Assembly: GCA_024220525.1 (NCBI GenBank)
Contig: JAMYWO010000053.1
Coordinates: 18,834 to 82,833 of the forward strand
DNA length: 64,000 bases
Direction: 5' to 3'
DNA from: Cochliopodium minus
Taxonomy: Eukaryota > Discosea > Himatismenida > Cochliopodiidae
Shown: piece after piece, positions 1 to 12,421 of the stretch
Numbering within the stretch: the first letter of the stretch is position 1
Layout: every line of letters begins with the position of its first letter
Translations under genes and position numbers: made by a program
Notes under the pieces: model-generated
The model's database searches: none
Seen by the model: only the letters and a program-made list of their open reading frames with translations
Told to the model about the DNA's origin: nothing

Positions 1-5
1 TTTAG

Positions 6-1323
6 ATAAACACCGATTATCATGGTATGGGATTGAAATTTCAAAAACCTGTGAGTGGATTTGAAGATACACCATCATCTCCTTTGCCTTTGTACAGCGA
101 AGAAGAAGGACAAGAAGTGATAGAAGAAGAAGAGGAGGAAGAAGTATTCAACGAAGAGGAAGAGGAGGAGGAAGAAATCAAAGAAACAAACAAGAATCTA
201 CCAGTAGCGCCCATCAAGATCAAAGCGAGACAAGAATCACCATGTTCTTCCTCATTCAGCAGATCCTTTCTTGATGAAACTGATCTCGTCAAAAGAAGAA
301 ACAAGAGGAAAAACATCAACAAAGAGGATGATCAAAACAATAAAAAAAGAGGAGAAAGGGAAAAAACATCTTCGAGTAAAAGTACAAAGAAGAATGGAGA
401 TAAAGGAGACACAAAAACTTTGAAGAAAACCTCCTCTCACAACAAAGTAGATGTTGAGTTTAGGGAGCCTCCAAGCGAGAAGAACAAGTCTGCTCTTTGT
501 ACAGAAAATAGAGAGAAGCCAGTTGACAAAATAATGCCAAAAGAAACTTTGGTCGAAGTGCCTGTCCCTCCTCAACTCAATCCTCTCGAAGTACCTCCAA
601 ACAAATTTCAATCCTCTATGAATTACTCTGTCTCCAAAGTTATTTCTACCGAGAGTCTTCAAAAAGAAATACCTTCCAAACTTCCAACAAAAGGTAACAC
701 AAATGAAGTTCCACCTAACTTTCCTGTTAAAGAAATTCCTTCTAAATCTGTCACAAAACAAGCGCCTTCCAAACTTCCAACGACAACTAAAACGAAAGAA
801 ACTCCTTTCAAATCAACCACCAAAGTAGGGGATCCCAAACCTCCTAAAAAAGAGAAAATTAAAGAGCTTCCGCCCAAATTTCCAGTTAAAGAAACTCCTT
901 CTAAATCTGTCACAAAACAAGCGCCATCCAAACTTCCAACAAAAGACAAAAATCAAGAATCTCCTTCCAATCTTCCTCTCAAAGTAATCAAAGCAGTGCT
1001 TTTAAAAGAAACATGTGTAAAACTTCCTTTGAAAGAAACTCCTTCCAAACAGCTTCCTGTTAAAGAGACAAGCAAACAAAATACCGCCAAACCTATCAAA
1101 GAAACACCTCCCAAACCTAATAAAGAAGCAATCAATGATACAACTAAAGAAACCGCAAAAGAAACACCTTCCAAACCTGCCACTAAAGAATCACCTCCCA
1201 AGCTTCCTGTTAAAGAGACGAAGACCACAAAAATAGTATCCACCAAAAAAACAACCACCCAAAAGCAAGCAGAGAAAGAAAAAGAATCCTCCAAAGATTC
1301 ATCAAAGAAAAAAGAAGATATTG
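6..1323 (+). CDS. Partial exon of a Lys/Pro/Thr-rich repeat protein
   Basis: A long open exon starts after a splice-acceptor-like tttag at the left edge, so the gene begins outside the window; the first ATG is at 27. The N-terminal third is acidic, with Glu runs at about residues 28-60. It is followed by a basic, disordered stretch and then about 20 degenerate copies of a K-E-T/I-P-S/P-K-x-P repeat at residues about 175-415. Codon use is richer in G and C than the flanks, so it looks coding. No folded domain is visible. Such tails occur in nuclear scaffolds such as MDC1 or treacle; that is analogy only. The exon runs into a single N at 1324 with no donor site, so its 3' part is missing. It might belong with the BRCT gene at 41.3 kb, but this is speculation. 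Confidence 0.7.
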
Positions 1324-1394
1324 ANAAAATAAAAAATAAAAAATAAAAAATAAAAAATAAAAAATAAAAAATAAAAAATAAAAAATAAAAAATA
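1324..1394. repeat. Single-N junction followed by (TAAAAA)n hexamer repeat
   Basis: One ambiguous base at 1324 is followed by about eleven copies of the TAAAAA hexamer. The exon to its left has no donor and the exon to its right (1435) needs a phase-1 partner, so two unrelated gene pieces meet here. Probably a scaffolding join on a low-complexity tract. Confidence 0.8.
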
Positions 1395-1434
1395 ATTAAA
1401 AAATATTTTAACAATAAATTTCTTTATATTACAG

Positions 1435-1978
1435 GAGCATTTCACTGTGCCATGCAAATATTCACAGTAATTTCTAACCATAATTTATCCAGGATGAAAA
1501 CGGTTTGGTCGCTTGTCAATCCAGTTTCTATGAAAAACAAGGAGTACCTAGAGTCTGTTGTTTCAAGCAACAACAATTACGGAAATTTGCGCAGAATGAG
1601 TTCCATTTCAAATCCTTCTTTTCCTTATTTGGGTCTTTTATTAACGTAAAATAATATTATTTTTAAATTTTTAAATAAAATTATTTATTTTATTAAATAT
1701 TTTTTTTTTAATCATATTTTTATTTTTAATTTTTACTTTTTATTTTTTTTTTTAATCAAAGGGATTATTTGTTCACTGATGAAGGAAACCCTAAATACAA
1801 AAATGGTCTAATCAATTTCCAAAAAATGACACAACTCTCCTACATCCTCATCTTCCTAAAAGAAACGCAACTCAGTGAGTTTCTTTTCCGGTTTGATCAT
1901 TTTTACAACACCCTCTTTTTGAATTGCTCTGGTTTGAAAGAAGAGGAAGTTTCAGAATTGGTCAAAGATCTTAATTGA
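1435..1978 (+). CDS. RasGEF catalytic domain, C-terminal fragment
   Basis: Two exons, 1435-1645 and 1762-1978 (TGA), encode the end of a CDC25-type RasGEF domain, which loads GTP on Ras-family proteins. The protein starts GAFHCAMQIF and matches almost residue for residue the last two exons of the full paralogue at 34.6-37.9 kb, including the intron position and phase (LL-T/S-DYL). Upstream exons (DEP, coiled coil, RasGEF-N) are absent because of the junction at 1324. It is a third member of the local DEP-RasGEF family rather than the missing end of the gene at 38.1 kb, since the two pieces lie at opposite ends of the same contig block. Confident on family; partial. Confidence 0.85.
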
Positions 1979-2171
1979 GATGAATAATTTATTTTTGGCT
2001 TTCGTATTTTAAATTATTTTTCGAAATTTTTTGATTTATTTTTCAAAAAAAAAAAAAAGATCTTCACTTTGAGATTGATCAAAATTTTGAATAAAAAAGT
2101 TTTTTGAAAAACTTCTTTTGATCATATGAAAATCAAGAAGATTATTCTAATTTGATAAAAAATAAAAAAAA

Positions 2172-3184
2172 ATGAAAAGAAAATTGTATCTGGATAACAT
2201 TTCTTTTTTAAAACATATTCCTCAGAAATTAAATCTTGAAACATTCTTTGTTGGATTTGGACATTTTTTCTTTCCATTTTCAAATAGAATCGAATATATC
2301 TTTGTGGAAAATAATTACAAGTTGGAAAATCAACTTGATAAAACCAATCAACCAGAAAATCACATTCAATATGTGAGTATATATAAAAATATAACGAATT
2401 TATTTTAACTAAATTAATTTTTCTTAGAAATTAATATTTTCCTTTGCAATGATTGAAGATAAAAAGTATTTGATAGCATCATTTGATGGAGAAAACTACA
2501 AGATGAAATCAAAACACTTAATTTTCATAAATGTTCCAGAAGAATTGAAAGAGAAAGAAAAAGAAAATAAATTCTTTTATGGAGTATTAGTATTTAAAAA
2601 CATTTCACTGAAATTTTATACAATTCAGCATCATGATTTTAAACTTCAAAAAATGCTTGTTAATCATGCTTATTTAAAGTTTAATGGCTTTTGCAAAGAA
2701 AAATTACTCAACAAATCATTGGGTGTTTTGGACAAGAGCGATTACAACTTGGTAGATAAAAGTGAAAAGGACATTCTGAACATTTTGAAAGAAAAAAACA
2801 AAAGAAAACATGATATAGATAATGAAGAATATGATGAATTATCTGAAGAAGAATTGACTGGTAGAATAAATGAAATAGTAAATAATTTAATATTATTTTA
2901 ATTTTTTTCATTTAAAATTTTTTATTAATTATTATTTTATAATATTGAAAAAGGGAAATGATTTGTTCCAATCTTCTGTTAAAAAAATGAAGAAAGAGGA
3001 GAAAGCAAAGTATATTGTGGAATTGAATAGATTGAAGAAGAATTTGAAAGTGAACAGCAAAAACCTTATGAGCAACATCAGAAAACAAATAAAAGGAAAC
3101 AAAAAAGTGAAACAAAAAATAAAGGAAGTCAAAGATAAAAAAATGAACATTTGGGAATCAAAACTTTTATTAAATTTAATATAA
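2172..3184 (+). CDS. Unrecognised basic protein, three exons
   Basis: Exons 2172-2372, 2428-2877 and 2954-3184 join in frame across GT-AG introns (gtgagt donor, ttcttag acceptor, then gtaaat and gaaaag). The product is about 290 residues. The N-terminal half looks like a mixed beta/alpha fold; the middle has an acidic stretch (DIDNEEYDELSEEE); the C-terminal 75 residues are a Lys-rich helix, as in nuclear or nucleolar proteins. I do not recognise the family. It converges on KRR1, whose stop lies 55 bp away. Splice sites and continuous phase make it a credible gene; function unknown. Confidence 0.6.
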
Positions 3185-3239
3185 AAGAAGAATAATTTGA
3201 AATTTCTTTTTATATTTTTTTTTTTAATTTAATTTATTT

Positions 3240-5202
<1,963 letters not shown>

Positions 5203-5747
5203 AAATTTTTCAAATAAAGAGAAAAAAGATCCAATCCATTAAAATTTTCACTTGATCAAAGGATTGTTTTGATTTGTGAACATATTTATTAATCATTCGA
5301 ATGTACATCAATGCACAGTTGTTTTTTCAATGTTTTAATATTTTTCTCAAATTATAAAATTACAAATAAAAAAAAAAAAATCGCTTCTTTTATTTCAAGC
5401 AATTGATATATTATTTTCTTTTCACCCTCATATCTTTATAAAATGATGATTTTTATAGATGAATAAACAATGTATGTTACTATATCTCGTTAATTCTGAT
5501 TTATAAAGAATATAAGGGTCAAATAAATTATCTTTCTATATTTTTCTCAATATTTTTCCTCAGAGGATTATATCATTTAAATGTTAAAGTTTTTTTTCTA
5601 TAATTTTATTGCAAATATCTTGGTAAATAGCAGCAAATAAACATACAGTAAATTGTAGATTATTTATCTTACCACAATTGATACTAGAAGAACATATAAT
5701 TAGCTTGGAAAAAATGAAAATGTGAAAATACAATTGAATACATTGTT
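5203..5747. other. Intergenic, very AT-rich
   Basis: Lies between the KRR1 start and the end of the SWSAP1-like gene. No open frame with plausible splice sites was seen; it probably holds the KRR1 promoter. Confidence 0.5.
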
Positions 5748-6639
5748 TTAATTACATTTTTCAACAAAAAAGTTTTTTAACAAAAGATTGTGGCTTGTTG
5801 TAAAAAAGCAAATCTTAAAAGTGAAAGAATAAAACAAATTATTCTCAATAACTATCTCATAATTCCCATTGTCGTTTAACAACTTCAAAACAGAAGGAAC
5901 CCATCTAAGATACACTCCAGAAAAACGTAGTTCGAAATCTAAAGTAGAAACTATTGAATGTGCGAAAATCTCATTTTTGTTTTTCTTGTTTAGATAAAGG
6001 ATTGTTTCTTTTAAAAGAGCCAATGATTTCATCAAATTAGATGCATTAACTTTTTTTCTAAGAAAATTTTTTAATTTCTTTTTGAAGAAATTTTTTGATT
6101 TATTTTTTTTTACTCATCGAATAGTGTTGTTCCTTCTATTAAGAGTATGTTTGGTTGATTCTCCAACAAGTGTATGTTCGCTAAATAAATGTTTAATTCT
6201 TCATGATCTTCCAAGTATCTTTTTTTTTTGTGAAATTGAAATTTTTAAAGGAATATATTTTTGTTGTGTAATTATTTTTGTTGTGTAATATTATTACTTG
6301 ATATCTATCTTTTTGAGGATTTCATTATCTATATTTATTCCCATCAATGGCTTCTGCAATTCTTTTATTTTTTTGGTGCAAATAAATACCACTTTATTAT
6401 CTTTCTTGGTGAGATTATATGCATATTGCAATAGCAAACTATTCAATATCCTTTCATCTATTTCTGATATTTGTTGAGGTATAATCAAAAAAGATAATTT
6501 AGTAGACTTTCAATGATAATTTACCCTTTGATTTTTGCATCAAGAATGTGATATCTGAAAAATATCTATATTCATTTGTTTCATAATTTAAATTTTTGAG
6601 CATCAAATCATCAGAAGTAAAAAAATCTTTGATTTCCAT
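5748..6639 (-). CDS. SWSAP1-like RecA-fold protein (possible homologous-recombination factor)
   Basis: Four exons (6639-6525, 6463-6298, 6218-6114, 6057-5748) join with consistent phases into about 231 residues. Visible RecA-fold elements in order: a helix-strand pair SLLLQYAYNL...VVFIC (about 55-75); NEILKKIDIKYLEDHEEL; a Walker-B-like strand NILLIEGTTLFDE after HLLENQ; a helix LMKSLALLKETILYLNKKN; and LRWVPSVLKL. This order and spacing resemble human SWSAP1, a RAD51-paralogue-like ATPase partner of SWS1 that supports RAD51 filaments. No Walker A (GxxGxGKT) is visible in any exon. The similarity was made by eye, so the call is tentative. The alternative is a degenerate RecA-like protein of other function. 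Confidence 0.45.
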
Positions 6640-6787
6640 TTTTTTTATTTTATCATTTATATTATTGATGATTTTTTTTCAACAAATCAAATTTTTGTAA
6701 ATGCAATCCATATGAAATTCAAAGAAGAAAATTGTATAGTTAGTTAATTTTTAAAAAGAATGATTTTTGAAAGATAAAATAAAAAAA

Positions 6788-8098
6788 ATGAAAGAGAATT
6801 TCAAAGAAAATATTGAGTATAAAAAGAAAAGAGAAAATGAAATAACATCACCATCTTCAAATCAAGGGGATTCAAAAAGGATAAAAGAAAATCAAGAGAT
6901 TTTTCCTTCAAATAAAGAAATAAAAATTGTTAAGGAAAATAATCAAGAAAAGGAAATTGATAAACAAGAATACAATCAAGATCAAAAGATATTGGAGATC
7001 TTTAAATTTTATTGTGGGGAGGATAATAAAGTTAGTAAAGAAAACGCAAAAAAATGGGCGATAGAATTGAGAAATGAAGGAAATGAAATAGGATTAGCAT
7101 TCAATCATTATTATGGTTTGAAAGAATGTTTCGATCAACAAAAAAGTTTTGAATATATCCGGAAATATCTCAAATCAAACGAAAAAAATGAAGAGAAAAA
7201 AGAAATCCTTTCTTATTGTTATTTTATGCTTTATGATTTATACACTTATGCAAAAGAAATACACAAAAGAGAAGTAACAAAAAGAGATTTGTTGATGAAA
7301 AGTGCAGAAATGGGAAACAAAAAAGTTTTTTATTCTGTTGGAGAATGTTATAGAAAAGGTATGAACGGATTTGAAGAGAATGCGGAGAAAGCAGCCGAAT
7401 ATTATGAAAAAGCATCAAATTTAGGTTGTACCATATCCACATTGAATTTATTCAATTTTTACGATAATAGAGGAGATAAAGAGAAAGTGATTCATTATGC
7501 AAAAAAGGGATTTGAAGAAAAAGAATACGAATGTGCGTGTTGGCTTGCAAATGCGTATTTGGAAGGAAAAGACGTTGAGAAAGATGTTGAGAGAGCAATT
7601 CAAATTTATTCAGAATATGCAGATCAAGAACCAATTAGAGTATTAAATTGTTATCATGATGATATTAAATGTAGTAAATTTCTGGCAGAAGAATTTTGTG
7701 GTGGAAATTATTTGAAAAGAGATCTTAGCAAAGTTCTACATTATCGACTCAACATTTTGAAGTTTCATAAAAAAAGCAAGTTCTATGCAGCCGCGCTCAA
7801 AGATGTGAAAAAAGTGATAGATTCAGGAGAAGTAGAATGGAATGAACAAAATCATAAATATTGGAGAGCCTACAATACTTTATGCAAAGAAATATTGACT
7901 CTCCTTTTGATTTCTAGATACAGAAAATCTTCAAATTTGATTGTTTCTTCTTTTCTTGTGAAAGGAATTGTAATGATTATCATCAAACACTTTATTCCTC
8001 TACACCAAATAGAACCTACCGATAACTCTGGCTACTATTTTTCTGAGGATGATGATTCTGAAAGTGATAGCTCTATTGATAACTATTATTCAATTTAA
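6788..8098 (+). CDS. SEL1-like repeat protein
   Basis: Single exon of about 436 residues from the ATG at 6788 (an upstream in-frame TTG at 6767 is unlikely to be used). The first 75 residues are charged and disordered. From about residue 150 onward there are SEL1/TPR-like helical hairpins: MGNKKVFYSVGECYRKG, then ENAEKAAEYYEKASNLG, then YECACWLANAYLEG with VERAIQIYSEYA. SEL1 repeats are scaffolds for protein contacts, often in ER or signalling complexes; the partner cannot be told. The C-terminus is Ser/Asp-rich. It ends 288 bp from the convergent EEP nuclease gene. Confidence 0.7.
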   Translation: MKENFKENIEYKKKRENEITSPSSNQGDSKRIKENQEIFPSNKEIKIVKENNQEKEIDKQEYNQDQKILEIFKFYCGEDNKVSKENAKKWAIELRNEGNEIGLAFNHYYGLKECFDQQKSFEYIRKYLKSNEKNEEKKEILSYCYFMLYDLYTYAKEIHKREVTKRDLLMKSAEMGNKKVFYSVGECYRKGMNGFEENAEKAAEYYEKASNLGCTISTLNLFNFYDNRGDKEKVIHYAKKGFEEKEYECACWLANAYLEGKDVEKDVERAIQIYSEYADQEPIRVLNCYHDDIKCSKFLAEEFCGGNYLKRDLSKVLHYRLNILKFHKKSKFYAAALKDVKKVIDSGEVEWNEQNHKYWRAYNTLCKEILTLLLISRYRKSSNLIVSSFLVKGIVMIIIKHFIPLHQIEPTDNSGYYFSEDDDSESDSSIDNYYSI

Positions 8099-8385
8099 TT
8101 TTAAATATAAATTTGTCAAAAGAAATTTTTTCCAAACAAAAAAAAATGTGTGTTTGTTCAAAAAAAAAAAAGAAAAAATAAGAGTGATTCAAGTAAATAA
8201 TCAAAATCAAAAGAATAGTAGATTTTTCATTATTATTGTGGGGAGTGAAAGGAAATTTCATCAAGCATTTTATTTTAATTTTCCAAAATGAATATCTAAA
8301 ATACGGATTATTCAATTCTCTACCATTATGAAGAAAAGCTTTAGAATTTAATATTTTTCAATAAAAATCAATTTTTAATAGAAAA

Positions 8386-10706
8386 TCAATTTTTCCAAGA
8401 AATTTTTGAAACTAACATTAAATGATCAGATCCCCAATTATTATTTGGCAAACCCTTCATTTGTTGCAATTCAGTGACCGAAGGAAGTTCAACAATAGCT
8501 TCCACATTCATAACATCATCCTCAATAAAAATGTCTTTCAAACAAAATAAAATAATAAAAAATAAATAAATAATATAAAAAATTAAAAAATAAAAAAATA
8601 AAAAATAAAAAATAAAAAAATAAAAAATGATAAAATAAAAAATAAAATAAAAAATAAAAAAATAAAAAAATAAAAAATAAAAAATAAAAATTTTTTTTAC
8701 AATCTAAACAATCAGAATGTCTGTGTGCAAATGTGGTGTATGTTGGTTCATTTCCAGTGTTTTTATAATTGGAATAGCAGCTTTTAAAATTGAAATTATG
8801 GGTGAGAGACTTTCCGCCGAATACTTTGGACAAGTCCTTGGAAGAAATGGTAACCTGTTTTTTGATTGTGTTTATTTTTTCAATGGAAATATTTTCTTGT
8901 TTAGCAATCACATTACTTCCTTTAAAAAAATAATTATTGAAATAATGTAATAAAATAATGTAATAAAATAAAATGAAAACAAAAATAAAAAAAAAAATAT
9001 TGAGAATTTTTTAAAACCTCCTATTTGAACACCTTGGAGATGTTTGATAGAATTGATCAAGTCATTCCGGTTGTTGAAATAAACCAAACATTCTCCATTA
9101 GATTTACAATTTCTCAACCAAAACATCTTGACGAGTTTCACTGAGAATTTGTCCAAAGCTTTCCATATCATATCTTCCGTAGTTTCACTTCCCATCTAAA
9201 AGAAATTTTTTAAATTTATAATTTTAATTTTTTAATTTTAATTTTTTTAATTTTAATTTTTAATATTTTTTTAATTTTTTTAATTTTAATTTTTAATTAT
9301 AATTTTTAATTTTAATTTTTAATATTTTTTTTTTTACTTTAGTAATGGAAATACAGTGAAAATTAGAAGAATCAATCATCTTTGTGCCTGCTAACCTGTC
9401 ATCTATTTTGTCTAATTCGTCTATGTCCTTGTGACTAAATTTTTTATTGATCATGTAGTCATAAATGAGTCCATTTGGTCCTAAAAAATAAAATTTGAAA
9501 AAAAAAATCAAAAAATAAAAAAAATTGCAAAAGAAAAACTAAATTTAAAAAATAACCTGAATTAAAATCACCACAAAAAATAACAGAACTTAAAAAAAAT
9601 GTTAAAAAAATATTCGAATCCAATTAAATTTAACCTCTTTTTTAATTTTTCGTGTTTAAATTTTAGTTTGACATCAGAAATGTGAGACAACATATTTTCC
9701 ACTTGCAACTTTTTCCAAAATAATTTAATAAGAAAAAAAAAATGATTATTGAATAGAAAAAATGTTAAATGAAAAAATATTCATGAAAAAATAATAAAAA
9801 CTGTTATTTTTACAACTTTTATGTCAGAAAACTCACTCTTCCAAAAAATATGTGTATTCGCAACAAAATAGAAATGTCCTTCAGATTCTCTGCTTTGTAG
9901 TACCAAGACTTGCCCAACAGCACCTGTTTACAATTTATTTTTTTGTTCAAAAAATTTTTTCAATTTTTTTTTTAAATTTTTTAATTACCATTCTTTGACC
10001 TGTGGGAGAATGATTTAAATTTGTTAGATATGTCTTGATCATGATAGATTTTATGATGCTCCATCATCAAGAATTTTTCTTTGTTGAACTTTTTTTATGA
10101 TTTATTGTTAAATTTTGGTTATTTTTTGTGATTAATTAGAAAAAAGTAAAAATTTAATTTTATTGACAGTTTTAAATATTTTTTTGAATTTTTTATTAAA
10201 ATGTTCGTACCAAAATCGAGCATCCATCCTTTTTATTTTCTGTTTTTTGAATATGAACTTGTTGATATTTGTCTGATATTTTAGATGTGAAACTTTCATG
10301 ATCATTCTCTTTAATTTAAGATTTAAATTAAATTATTATGGTTTGAATTATTGTGAATAAAATAATAATACCTTGTAGACAAAGCTATAATCAAATTTTT
10401 TTCATGAAGAATATTTAATATTTAAAAGATCCACTAACGATTTTCTTTTCTTACAATATCCGGTAAAAAATAAAGAATAGATTTCTTTAACAATTTGGAT
10501 CTATATTCCCAATCTAAATATTGTCTTGGGGTGGATGGATAATATTTATAGAAAAGATTGGATTGTGCCAGGATATTGAGGGATGCTACGGTCATCTGCA
10601 AAGGTGGGGTGTCTTTATCATTTAAAGGATTAAAATGCTTGTTCGAAGTTATTCTATTCTTTAAAAATATGAAACCTTGTTTTGCTACCTTTCTTTTTTT
10701 CTGCAT
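8386..10706 (-). CDS. EEP-family nuclease (CCR4/ANGEL/nocturnin-like) with an internal RRM
   Basis: Eleven exons (10706-10455, 10384-10372, 10308-10211, 10088-9989, 9923-9817, 9708-9635, 9588-9557, 9480-9338, 9195-9018, 8919-8701, 8534-8386) join in phase to 454 residues. Catalytic EEP signatures appear in order: VASLNILAQ (Asn), LDWEYR, PDILCLQE (metal-binding Glu), DGCSIL, ANTHIFW (His), CGDFNS (Asp/Asn), CLDYIF and GLPNNNWGSDH (terminal Asp-His). The family cleaves RNA, as deadenylases or 2',5'-phosphodiesterases. Between GDFNS and the C-terminal strands sits an RRM-like block at about residues 265-340: FHCISIT, TTEDMIWKAL, VKLVKMFWL, GECLVYFNN and SIKHLQG. Exon 2 is only 13 nt and supplies LCLQ. 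No obvious mitochondrial presequence, although the N-terminus is basic. Confidence 0.88.
8560..8692. repeat. A-rich (TAAAAAA/TAAAAA) tract inside an intron
   Basis: The last intron of the EEP nuclease is almost wholly built of TAAAAA and TAAAAAA units. On the coding strand it reads as a T-rich intron. Splicing across it is phase-correct, so this tract, unlike others in the window, is not a misjoin. Confidence 0.7.
10372..10384 (-). other. 13-nt microexon of the EEP nuclease
   Basis: CTTTGTCTACAAG lies between an attatag acceptor and a gtatta donor. It changes the phase from 0 to 1 and restores PDI-LCLQ-E, the catalytic Glu motif of the family. Without it the frame and the motif are lost. Confidence 0.85.
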
Positions 10707-11155
10707 TTTTTATTTATATCACAAGATAAATTGTTAATTATGAAACTTTATTCTTCATGAAGGGATTGAATTCAAACAAGAATTTTGACCCATAATATCT
10801 TTATGTGATAAATACTAAAGATTACCAATGAAAACTAATTTTTGAAAAGATTTTCAAATGATAATCCTTTTGGGTTGATCATATTCAAATATATAAATTG
10901 TTAGAATCATTCATTTTTGAAATATAATAGATACATTCCTAAATTATTTGAAAAATCCTTGATTAATGTAAGAGAACAACAAAAAAGCAACAAAAATAAA
11001 TTTTTTGCACTTCCAATAGATCTCTTTTTTCAAAAATTTTTATAAATTCAATTTTTTTTTATTTTTTATTGGATTACATTTCTTAAAAGAAAGCAAATGA
11101 TGAATTAAATGAGTCATATTCTTCAATGAGTTTTTATAATGAATAGATTTTTTGT
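10707..11155. other. Intergenic
   Basis: About 450 bp of AT-rich DNA upstream of the EEP gene and downstream of the GST gene. I see no ORF or RNA gene; it probably contains the EEP promoter and the GST 3' untranslated region. Confidence 0.4.
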
Positions 11156-12219
11156 TTAAAGATTATCAATTAATTTGTAAAATTCTTCAGAGGATAAAGG
11201 AACAGGCTCCAATTTAGTGTAAGCCTCCTTTGCTTTTACAATCTTTCCCAAAGAAAGGGAATAAGTGGTGGCACGGATATATTCCTCCCTAGTCTTGCCA
11301 GGAAAAATGTGAACCTTCAAAGATCTCTCCAACCTGTCAGAAGTAGTGACCTTAACAGCAGGTCTAGAGCCAACCAACTCAAACCACCCCTTCAACTTTG
11401 GAAAATCATTGAAAAAGTCAAATTTTCTGTAATGTGGAATCGAGTAGAAAGCTCTTTCCAAGAAAGGAAACAATGAAACATCAGCAATACTATAAGTCTC
11501 TCCCAATACATATTTCCCTTCGATTGCGTTTTCTAATCTTTTGAGAGCGTTCACAAAGTTTTGTTTTTTTTCATCGTAGCTTTTCTCGTCGGTGGAGAGG
11601 AATGGGAAGTATGCTCCTGTGAAAGCTGGTATTTCGTCTTTGATGAACAATCTTGATTTCCAGCGTAAGTGAAGATCTTGTGGGATCAATTTTGGTTCGC
11701 TTTCTGGGAATCTTCCTTCGATGTATTCTATCAATTCAATTGATTCCCAAACATGAACTCCTGAGTCATCAAGGGCAGGAACTGTTCCTGGTTTTGATAC
11801 TAAGAAAAAAAAAGGATCAATTGAGAATAGATTGGATTATTAAGGATTGATACCTTTCAAAAATTCTTGTGTGAGTGGAGTTTGTTTGAATTCAATTGGA
11901 ACATCAAAGTATTCGAATTTATCTTGTAATTTCTTTTCTTCCTGTACAATAATTCAATTAAATTTGTAAATATCCACAAATTTATTGTTTCAATAAAATG
12001 CTTACAATTCTGTGTTGTAAAATTGATTAAATTTCGATTTTATAAATGGTATATTTACGCAATCCACGTTCTTTGTGCAAATGGACAACCTAATATTATC
12101 AATATTTAAATTTAATTTCAATAAAATTTTTTTTTTACCATCAGTAACTGTATTTTAATGGGAAATTAGGAATAAGGGATTGAATTTTGAAGAATTGATT
12201 TACAATAAAACTTGATCAT
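11156..12219 (-). CDS. Omega/lambda-like glutathione S-transferase
   Basis: Six exons (12219-12204, 12147-12139, 12089-12059, 12009-12006, 11941-11854, 11799-11156) total 792 nt and give 263 residues. The assembled N-terminus reads MIKFYFTDGCPFAQRTWIA followed by IEEKK: strand beta-1, the CPF active-site Cys typical of omega and lambda GSTs, and the following helix. VPALDD holds the cis-Pro loop and ESIELIEYIE the glutathione-binding Glu-Ser. The C-terminal helical domain contains YSIADVSLFPFLER. Cys-type GSTs act as thiol transferases or dehydroascorbate reductases in the cytosol. Four of the first exons are 16, 9, 31 and 4 nt; they sum to 60, keeping phase. The terminal extension of about 50 residues is longer than usual. 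Confidence 0.9.
12006..12009 (-). other. 4-nt microexon (AATT) of the GST gene
   Basis: The minus strand reads acaacacag|AATT|gtaag. It adds the last base of an Ala codon and one Ile, giving TWIA-I-EEKK. The lengths of exons 1-4 (16+9+31+4=60) only fit the phase-0 fifth exon if this exon is included. Flanking introns are about 49 and 64 nt. Confidence 0.82.
12139..12147 (-). other. 9-nt microexon (TTACTGATG) of the GST gene
   Basis: Lies between a tacag acceptor and a gtaaaa donor, and supplies F-T-D of the first strand just before the active-site Cys exon. The only in-frame alternative would start at an internal ATG and lose strand beta-1. Confidence 0.8.
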
Positions 12220-12421
12220 CCTTTCAATATTTTTTATTTATTTTTTGATTCAAATTTTCTCTCGAAATTTTTTAAAAAATAGTCAAACAACCTGTTTCAA
12301 GGAAAAATGAGGGATTTTTGAGGCACATGGGAATAAAAACTCCCACATATTTTTTTTTTTCAAATATTAAAATGATACAAAATCTTTTAATTTTAAAGAA
12401 TAATTATCTTCTTTTGAATAG

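Noticed and set aside
41-949. Minus-strand Ser/Phe-rich frames over the KETPSK exon
   Set aside because: Mirror images of the Glu/Lys/Pro codons of the plus-strand repeat; no splice or start context.
8049-8315. Short overlapping ORFs after the SEL1 gene on both strands
   Set aside because: Very Lys/Asn/Phe-rich translations of AT-rich 3' flank, no splice context and overlapping each other.
12130-12150. GST translation start at the internal ATG near 12141
   Set aside because: It would drop strand beta-1; the upstream ATG at 12219 with two small exons gives a complete GST N-terminus in phase.
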